DNA of 64,000 nt from Diadema setosum (lineage: Eukaryota > Echinodermata > Echinoidea > Diadematoida > Diadematidae): the NCBI GenBank assembly GCA_033980235.1, contig CM067075.1, positions 18,922,844 through 18,986,843 of the forward strand, in the 5' to 3' direction. Both the position numbers and the translations under genes were made by a program. How positions within the stretch are numbered: position 1 is the first letter of the stretch; each line of letters begins with the position of its first letter. The notes under the pieces were generated by a model. It worked only from the letters and a program-made list of their open reading frames with translations. It did no database searches and was not told the DNA's origin. This document shows, piece by piece, positions 60,201-64,000 of this stretch.

Positions 60201-63200
60201 GAGGTGAATGACATAGTCCACAAGTTAAAAGCAAAAGAAAAAAAAAAAGAAAAGAAAAAAGAGTGCTGGACATGATGGCATTATGAATCTTTCACTGAAA
60301 AGTGTTATATCCGCAATTTTAATTTGTCTCCTAAAATAATAAATACAAACTGAATATGTCCTTTATTACTGGCTTTGTTACTTGCTAAAGTTGTTCCAAT
60401 TGATAAGAAGGGTAATAACATGAATAAAGAAGATGTAAGTAATTATCGTCCAACTTCTCTTTTGACCACTATTACATTATATGTGAGAAGAATCATACAT
60501 ACACAATAGTGAGAAGAATCTTCTGTACCATCGAATATTAATAGTCATTCTCTTTTGTTTATCCTTACATTTGGTCTTTAATTTTTCCCTTGCTCCTCAT
60601 CCTGTACCCCACACTAGGCTTTTACTGGGACCTACACTCAACAAGCTTTGCTTTTTAGTAGGTTCCATCGTATTTCTCTTTGCATCCTTTACTTTGATTG
60701 AAAATGACACATCGACCGCTATGTATTATGTTTGTATTCCTATTTCTTTAGGTATGTATCCAAGCTGGACATTCTGTATTATCATATTTTGTTATCATGT
60801 ATTCTTCATCGAGAAATACGAAAATAAAATTGAAATTGAAAATTGAAATTGAATTTCCAGGATTCTAGAACATTATGATATATTCTCGTGTATTTAAGTT
60901 TTTAAACGAATGTGATATATTTGTGTGTGTGTATGTGTGTTTGTGTGTGATTCTTGCTTTTATCGACTAGCCCAGGCTATAGATTGACGATTAATCACAT
61001 ACAGTTGGTATATTCCTGGACCTGTCCAACGCCTTCGACGCTATCGATCACAATATTTTGTTATAATCTCTCGCACTATGGGATACGTGGAAAAGCCTTG
61101 GACTGGTTCAGAAGCTATCTAACCGACAGGAAACAGTTTGTTTGTATTAACGACTTTATTTCTATAGTTTGAAAACGCTATCTTGAGGGGTCCCTCAAGG
61201 ATCCCTCTTCATTGCTCTTGGGCCCACTTTTGTTTATTCGTTACATCGATGATTTCAAAAATTGATCTAACGTTTTGTTCTCCCTTCTTTTTGCCGATGA
61301 TTCAAACATCTTTTTTTCACATCAAAGCCCAACAATCCTTTCAGATGTAGTGAACAGAGAATTAAAGTCAGTTCAAATGTGGAGTCAAGCAAACAAGTTG
61401 TATCTCAATGTAAACAAAACCTTTTTAAAGTTATTTAGTAATTCTGTCACTCATTTGCCAGGAGATATAAAAATGAATAATGACTGTTTAATTCAAGTTG
61501 AATCGTCCAAATTTCTAGGCCTTTAAATTGACCATGATTAATCGTGGAAATATCACATAGATTGACTATGTACGATATTTTCAAGGAATACTGGAATTTT
61601 GAACAAATTCAAACAATTTTCTCCCCAAGTATATTTTGAAAAATATATATATTCCACGCTTATTTTACCGTATCTGAGAGAGACTCCTTAAGGTTGCTGA
61701 TTTGTTTTTATACAACTTACAGGGGCACATTTATATATCAGTTATCTGCCAACAACTTGCCTGACATATTTATGCAGAAAAACACTGCCATCCATGCTTA
61801 CCCCACAAGGCAAAAAGATTCATTTCACATTCCACGTACTGGCACACTTTTAGATAAAAAAACTATTATTTTCACAGGACCCAAATTCTGGAATGATCTT
61901 CCCGGAGATTTGATTATATGCTCTACTCTGTTTATTTTCAAACAAAAATCAAATCAATGCTACTTAATGACTATGAATTGCCTAACTAGAACCTTTTAAA
62001 CTGTTATTTTCCATTGTCCTCTTTTAATGCATGGCGGATCAATTTTGAAGTGTACGCATGCTTTACCTCTGGTTTCAGCGTTTTTGCTCCAAAATAGTCA
62101 TTACCCTAGTTCTCATACCTGAATTTGTTATGCACTTGATGGTAGATATGCTCGTATACTTGTGTACTTATTAGTCAGTGTTTTTTTTATTAGTTCTTAT
62201 TATCTTTTCTTTTGTTTTTTCTTTCTTCTTTTGCCCTTTGTACCTTGCTATCTTAGCTTTCATAAATTTTATAGTTATGTCATCAGTACCTTCTGTCCTA
62301 TCTCCATTGCAAAACGTATTCACATTGGTATTTGTTCCAGGACTACGCGGTTACATCCTTTGCTTTTGCGGCTCATTCATCTTAGTCTTTTATGTAAATA
62401 CACTGACACACTTTCTAGTCGTGATCTTCTTTAAGTCACATTTTGTATCCTTCTTATTTGGATTTTTTTTTTTGTTGCTAGTATATGCTAGTATATGTAT
62501 GGGACCAATGTCAGTGAAATATGAAAATAAACGTGCTGGAACTGAAAATCACTGCGTCTCGCGTGTAAAACCGGTGCAGTTTCAGTAATTAAATTAAATT
62601 CAAGTCAATTCAATTCTTTGAGAACATAATTATTATGAATAATCAAATACCCTTTGATTTTAAATTTGATACTACATAGTAATTTACACTTACAAAATCT
62701 AAATTCATTTTCGGAATAACAAAAACTATTTCATTTTCGAGTTACGGAAATCTTTTTTTTTTTTTTTCATTTCCGCATGAGGAATTTTTGTAATACTCAT
62801 CAATGTTTATTTTAGTTTTCGGATAAATGAATTACCTTCTGATTACATCAGAGTAAAAAAACTTTCGGAATAAGAAGCTCAAATATAAATCTAATAATCC
62901 GATAGCACAAATTTTCTTTTTGAGACTTGAACAATAATGATAAACAAAATCCTTCACAAAGGACATAACAACTCTTCTGATTGACACACAACAGCAAAAC
63001 AACAAAATAACAGCATCAACAAAACTATACAATTCCCAAATTCCAAAATTTTATTAAAAGCTCGCATGGTACCTACTGTTGAGCTTTCTTCTTTGATCCA
63101 CAGGCCAAGAGTCGCTGAGCAATCATCTGATTCGTGTAAAGGCCGAGTTGTAGAAAACTATTACCAAACAGCATAGTCCAGACTGAATATGTAATACGGG

Positions 63201-63610
63201 GATCCGGATTAATCCTGTATGAACAAAAACGATTCCATTCATTGCAGTCGTACAGGAAATTCCAAAGCATATATAGGTTGGGATAAAGATACTTTTTTGT
63301 TTATTGAGCTTAACAGCTTTAATAACATCCATTATGTTTTCATTTTTTCATTTTCATAATACATATTTATCATAATAATCATAGTTCTCGTTTGATTGGT
63401 TTAAGATTTCTTGAAACAATTTATTATGTCAAGTCTTTAAAATGCACAAACTCACTCAGTGAAATAGATCCTGTTTCCTTCCAAACCTCTCCTGATCACT
63501 TCGTCAACGCCCCCGACGTCGATTGTGCCTTTGACGATGATGGCTATCAAACTACCGACAATCACCACGGCTTGCAAACTATCTGCCCACAGACCTGCCT
63601 TAATGCCTCC
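48256..63610 (-). CDS. SLC5-family sodium-coupled solute transporter (SMCT/SMVT group), ten exons, 5' part beyond right edge
   Basis: Minus-strand exons: 63456-63610, 63077-63214, 59632-59761, 58006-58094, 55731-55841, 52483-52553, 51290-51376, 49395-49594, 48638-48738, 48256-48398. They encode about 408 residues, the C-terminal two thirds of a protein of about 600. Order and wording follow vertebrate SLC5A8/SLC5A12/SLC5A6: [20 protein letters not shown], '[16 protein letters not shown]', '[14 protein letters not shown]', '[13 protein letters not shown]', '[12 protein letters not shown]', then a last membrane helix and a short tail. Such proteins move monocarboxylates or vitamins with sodium at the plasma membrane. 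The exact paralogue and substrate are not decidable here. Phases agree at eight of nine junctions; 55731/52553 is off by one. Introns are packed with mobile elements. Confidence 0.92.
48638..48738 (-). CDS. SLC5-family exon i
   Basis: Acceptor TTTTTCTTGCGCTGTAG ends at 48739; donor GTATAT at 48637. Length 101 = 1 + 99 + 1. It encodes '[17 protein letters not shown]' and '[14 protein letters not shown]', the last transmembrane helix, comparable to WYSLSYLYFSTVG...LVSLSTG in SLC5A8. Confidence 0.92.
48855..49335. mobile_element. Diverged relative of the TTAA-flanked MITE at 51606-52052
   Basis: 49040-49110 shares 'aaaatgcaagttatactcag', 'tctagagaaggtgcattc' and 'gattgacagatga'-like phrases with 51757-51860. 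The right part has 'acaaaagtgataatcagggt' and 'caagtcaacatgcat', like the terminal arm there. The left limit is vague. Confidence 0.55.
49395..49594 (-). CDS. SLC5-family exon h
   Basis: Acceptor TATCATAG ends at 49595; donor GTAGGA at 49394. Length 200 = 198 + 2. It encodes a membrane helix '[19 protein letters not shown]', then an extracellular loop with 'CPELNTT' (a possible N-glycosylation site at NTT) and a Ser/Thr-rich stretch, as in SLC5A8 before the last helix. Confidence 0.9.
49867..51050. mobile_element. 1.2-kb non-autonomous element with CCGGGTCAATTTCA ends
   Basis: CCGGGTCAATTTCA at 49867 and TGAAATTGACCGG ending at 51050 are inverted. Both subterminal 200-bp regions are full of GAGCATTCAAATTCA / TGAATTTGAACGCCC-like words in opposite orientations. 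There is no transposase frame. A plus-strand frame at 50325-50615 is hydrophobic but unrecognised. It lies in the intron between exons g and h of the SLC5-family gene. Confidence 0.75.
51239..51273. repeat. (TA)n microsatellite
   Basis: TA alternation just downstream of the donor of SLC5-family exon g. A shorter one lies at 49672-49690. Confidence 0.95.
51290..51376 (-). CDS. SLC5-family exon g
   Basis: Acceptor ATTTATTTCAG ends at 51377; donor GTAAGT at 51289. Exactly 29 codons, phase 0 at both ends. It encodes '[20 protein letters not shown]' and 'VYVRRSNSA', matching the GMVGGPLMGLFxLGIL...NS helix of the family. Confidence 0.92.
51606..52052. mobile_element. 447-bp MITE with ~110-bp inverted termini and TTAA flanks
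   Basis: The left arm, 51606 to about 51722, includes CTGAAATCCAAATGCATGTT and TTTTGCGGTGAAACGAAT. It is inverted at about 51935-52052. TTAA stands at 51602-51605 and 52053-52056, the usual target of piggyBac-type elements. It lies in the SLC5-family intron between exons f and g. Confidence 0.85.
52483..52553 (-). CDS. SLC5-family exon f
   Basis: Acceptor CTCACCAAG ends at 52554 with a poor pyrimidine tract; donor GTATTT at 52482. The reading FCYGILAMG...[13 protein letters not shown] matches VVYGALCIGMAALASLMGALLQ-type sequence in register, so the exon is real. The frame needs a one-base-longer start, or an extra micro-exon, to join exon e. Confidence 0.85.
53145..55470. mobile_element. 2.3-kb compound foldback in an SLC5-family intron
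   Basis: The outer arms, about 53145-53365 and 55250-55470, are inverted repeats. Next to the left arm a second inverted pair, about 53366-53565 and 53620-53830, forms a hairpin. The rest (53833-55250) is a GCGAGCGA tandem array and a T/G/C-run segment whose end, read on the minus strand, starts AGTGGCGTAACTACGG, a common start of small DNA transposons. At least three insertion events are probable. No transposase. Confidence 0.75.
53833..54555 (+). repeat. Four-unit tandem array with AATGCGAGCGAGCGAAGCGAGC
   Basis: Unit markers occur at 53913, 54113, 54290 and 54459, spaced about 170-200 bp. Each unit continues 'gagcttgaaaatttt', 'acattttacagtccccaaac', 'tgccgtttgtagctatat', 'tttcgctttggaaatt', a G-run, 'cgcaccgggtgcaactgctg' and 'aacatcaggagaatggcat'. 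Confidence 0.92.
55446..55640 (+). mobile_element. Truncated LINE 3' end
   Basis: Ends 'ttggagatgaaataaaacaa' then 'cttgagcttgaac', the AATAAA plus TTGAAC-type tail of the broad LINE type at 14340-19094. Non-coding. Confidence 0.6.
55731..55841 (-). CDS. SLC5-family exon e
   Basis: Acceptor CACCACATAG ends at 55842; donor GTAAGT at 55730. Length 111 = 1 + 108 + 2. It encodes '[20 protein letters not shown]', corresponding to STxSSxINxLAxVTxEDxIKP of the family, where conserved Ser/Thr residues take part in sodium binding in related transporters. It ends with two bases of a codon, while the next exon offers two, so the junction is one base out. Confidence 0.9.
55933..57352 (+). mobile_element. 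Penelope-like retroelement remnant with inverted termini
   Basis: Broken plus-strand frames carry Penelope-like motifs. '[11 protein letters not shown]', 'LAFLDT', '[15 protein letters not shown]' (56115-56260) correspond to the region after the reverse transcriptase core. 'GSVYRIPFQ' (about 56660) is the start of a GIY-YIG endonuclease. '[10 protein letters not shown]', then after a nested insertion '[18 protein letters not shown]' (about 57140-57190), is its end. The termini 55933-56070 and about 57215-57352 are inverted repeats of each other, an arrangement known for Penelope elements. Stops and frameshifts make it inactive. Confidence 0.85.
56875..57123 (+). mobile_element. 249-bp retroposed fragment inside the Penelope-like element
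   Basis: It is flanked by AACCTCG at 56868-56874 and 57124-57130, splitting the GIY-YIG frame between 'LDREPR' and the 'KEEIYIR' segment. It ends 'gcagaaataaaaacaaac' with (AAAC)n, so it is a 5'-truncated retroposon on the plus strand. Confidence 0.85.
57353..58000. other. SLC5-family intron, no gene seen
   Basis: Contains 'cggagtaacgaact' and 'ttcggatagcgaacc' words (57465-57530) that resemble TTTCGGAATAAC words near 62710 and 62860. This hints at a small dispersed repeat. Confidence 0.45.
58006..58094 (-). CDS. SLC5-family exon d
   Basis: Acceptor TTTAACAG ends at 58095; donor GTGACT at 58005. Length 89 = 87 + 2. It encodes '[10 protein letters not shown]' and '[17 protein letters not shown]', the LVPYxVMDI...GLPGLF segment that leads into the sodium-site helix. 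Confidence 0.93.
58378..58851. mobile_element. 474-bp pogo/Tigger-like MITE
   Basis: The termini CAGTCCGACCTCTCCTATCC and its near-perfect inverse are flanked by TA (58376-58377 and 58852-58853). A CAGTC start and TA duplication are typical of pogo-class elements. Internal CCGGATAA words repeat near both ends. No transposase. It sits in the intron between exons c and d. Confidence 0.88.
59150..59205. repeat. (AAG)n microsatellite
   Basis: A run of AGA/AAG triplets at about 59177-59200 in the intron between exons c and d. Confidence 0.9.
59632..59761 (-). CDS. SLC5-family exon c
   Basis: Acceptor CACCTTACAG ends at 59762; donor GTAAGA at 59631. Length 130 = 1 + 129, ending in phase 0. It encodes a membrane helix '[19 protein letters not shown]' and the loop '[14 protein letters not shown]', like the LVMYxxYxxCDP segment in SLC5A8/A6. 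A degenerate LINE begins within 40 bases upstream of the acceptor. Confidence 0.92.
59796..62545 (+). pseudogene. Degenerate copy of a two-ORF-type LINE (ORF2 remnant)
   Basis: Collinear with ORF2 of the element at 14340-19094: '[19 protein letters not shown]' (59830-59910), 'VVPIDKKG' and '[13 protein letters not shown]' (60385-60470), 'FKFLNECDI' (60890), 'FDAIDHNI' (61025), '[20 protein letters not shown]' (61075-61135), GVPQGSL (61190), FADD (61285), '[13 protein letters not shown]' (61875), and a 3' UTR ending 'gtgaaatatgaaaataaac'. There are many stops, frameshifts and a nested insertion at 60474-60853. It lies in the large intron between exons b and c, opposite in orientation to the host gene. 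Confidence 0.9.
60474..60853 (+). mobile_element. 380-bp truncated LINE nested in the LINE pseudogene
   Basis: The host frame breaks after 'SLLTT' at 60473 and resumes as 'SRILEH' at 60856. The insert ends 'aaaataaaattgaaattg' with TTGAAA units, another truncated LINE tail. The boundary shares only a short ATT, so the duplication is uncertain. Confidence 0.75.
62546..63076. other. SLC5-family intron, no gene seen
   Basis: AT-rich, with a T-run (62753-62768) and repeated TTTCGGAATAA words (about 62710, 62865). Confidence 0.5.
63077..63214 (-). CDS. SLC5-family exon b
   Basis: Acceptor TTCATACAG ends at 63215; donor GTAGGT at 63076. An in-frame TAG would follow at once if the donor were not used. 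Length 138 = 1 + 135 + 2. It encodes '[18 protein letters not shown]' and '[18 protein letters not shown]', matching the NPDPxxxxTFW and NQxxxQRYxxCKS-type segment of SLC5A8-like proteins. Confidence 0.92.
63456..63610 (-). CDS. SLC5-family exon a (first seen in window)
   Basis: Acceptor TTTGATTCAG ends at 63611; donor GTGAGT starts at 63455. The exon starts in phase 0 and encodes 51 codons plus two bases. It has [13 protein letters not shown], matching the conserved GGLKAVxWTDxxQ segment of sodium:solute symporters, followed by a membrane helix '[13 protein letters not shown]' and the loop '[14 protein letters not shown]'. Upstream exons are outside the window. Confidence 0.92.
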
Positions 63611-63654
63611 CTGAATCAAAAGGCAAAAATAACAAATTACTCATTTTGATTTGG

Positions 63655-63800
63655 GATTGTTGTTGTTGTTGTTGTTGTTTTTTTTTTTTGGGGGGGGATT
63701 TGATAGTAAAAAGATAATTGTACACTTCTGTACTGTATGTTTATATATTATTTATTATATCTATTACCCCCCCCCCCCCCCCAAAAAAAAAAAAAAAACA
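63655..63800. repeat. Simple repeats: (TTG)n, T-run, G-run, C-run, A-run
   Basis: (TTG)n at 63657-63680 is followed by T and G runs, then C and A runs at 63768-63799. These lie in the intron upstream of exon a. Confidence 0.95.
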
Positions 63801-63839
63801 TTTTCACTCGATCTTTGACCCCATGGTTCAAATCTGTCC

Positions 63840-64000
63840 AGACCGAATAATAGTGCAGTAATGGATGTGCACATGTATACTTAGTTTGATTAAGTTCATG
63901 CATTGAGTAATCTCCAAGGTATGGAGAAACGGTGTAATTTTAGCATTTTAACCTGACCTTTGACCATTAACCTTTGACCCTATGACCCTGAAATTCCCAA
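63840..64000. mobile_element. Left part of a second TGACCTTTGACC-rich transposon copy (cut by window end)
   Basis: 'ttcatgcattgagtaatctc' and 'aaggtatggagaaac' match about 514-548 of the element at 280-1304. They are followed by 'cctgacctttgacc' and 'aacctttgaccctatgaccc'. Same orientation as the first copy. Confidence 0.8.

Noticed and set aside
63392..63649. 85-codon plus-strand frame
   Set aside because: Antisense shadow of the SLC5-family exon at 63456-63610.

Overview
The window looks like AT-rich, repeat-saturated nuclear DNA of a marine invertebrate. It has multi-exon genes with GT-AG introns, many families of non-autonomous transposons, non-LTR and Penelope-like retroelements, a tRNA-derived SINE, and the TGACCTTTGACC / GGAC-rich repeat family often seen in echinoderms and other marine invertebrates. 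A sea-urchin-like echinoderm is my best guess, but this is an inference and no species can be fixed by eye. Only two cellular genes can be supported. Both lie on the minus strand, and both run off an edge of the window.

Left edge (1-3.5 kb): the first three coding exons of a UBR3-type E3 ubiquitin ligase, carrying the UBR-box zinc finger (exons 3066-3532, 2184-2317, 1328-1489). The intron after exon 3 holds a 1-kb transposon rich in nuclear-receptor-like half sites. The intron between exons 2 and 3 holds a perfect 55-bp-arm hairpin.

Middle (3.5-48 kb): no supportable cellular gene. It is a mosaic of mobile and satellite DNA. It holds a foldback element (4.7-6.2 kb), a decayed array carrying a CGGAGAGGAC motif (6.6-9.3 kb), small MITEs, and a near-complete two-ORF non-LTR retrotransposon (14.3-19.1 kb) with intact endonuclease and reverse transcriptase. 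It also holds a GCGTTTATCAAC MITE family in three copies, one split by a clean nested insertion with a TAA duplication (26.9-36.4 kb). A 3.2-kb foldback has arms made of a CCCTAAATGTAATA satellite in opposite orientations (36.5-39.7 kb). LINE debris fills 42.5-46.7 kb.

Right third (48.2-63.6 kb): ten exons of an SLC5-family sodium-coupled solute transporter of the monocarboxylate/multivitamin (SMCT/SMVT) group, covering roughly the C-terminal two thirds of the protein. The N-terminal exons lie beyond the right edge. Its introns contain a TTAA-flanked MITE, a 2.3-kb foldback, a Penelope-like element with inverted termini, a pogo-like MITE and a degenerate copy of the 14-19 kb retrotransposon type. 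All exon phases agree except one junction (55731 to 52553), which is off by one base. The window ends inside another copy of the transposon family found at its start.

The two genes have no evident functional link. They are neighbours, transcribed the same way, separated by about 45 kb of repeats. No computation was run: exon limits come from reading splice signals and frames by eye, and family names come from motif recognition.
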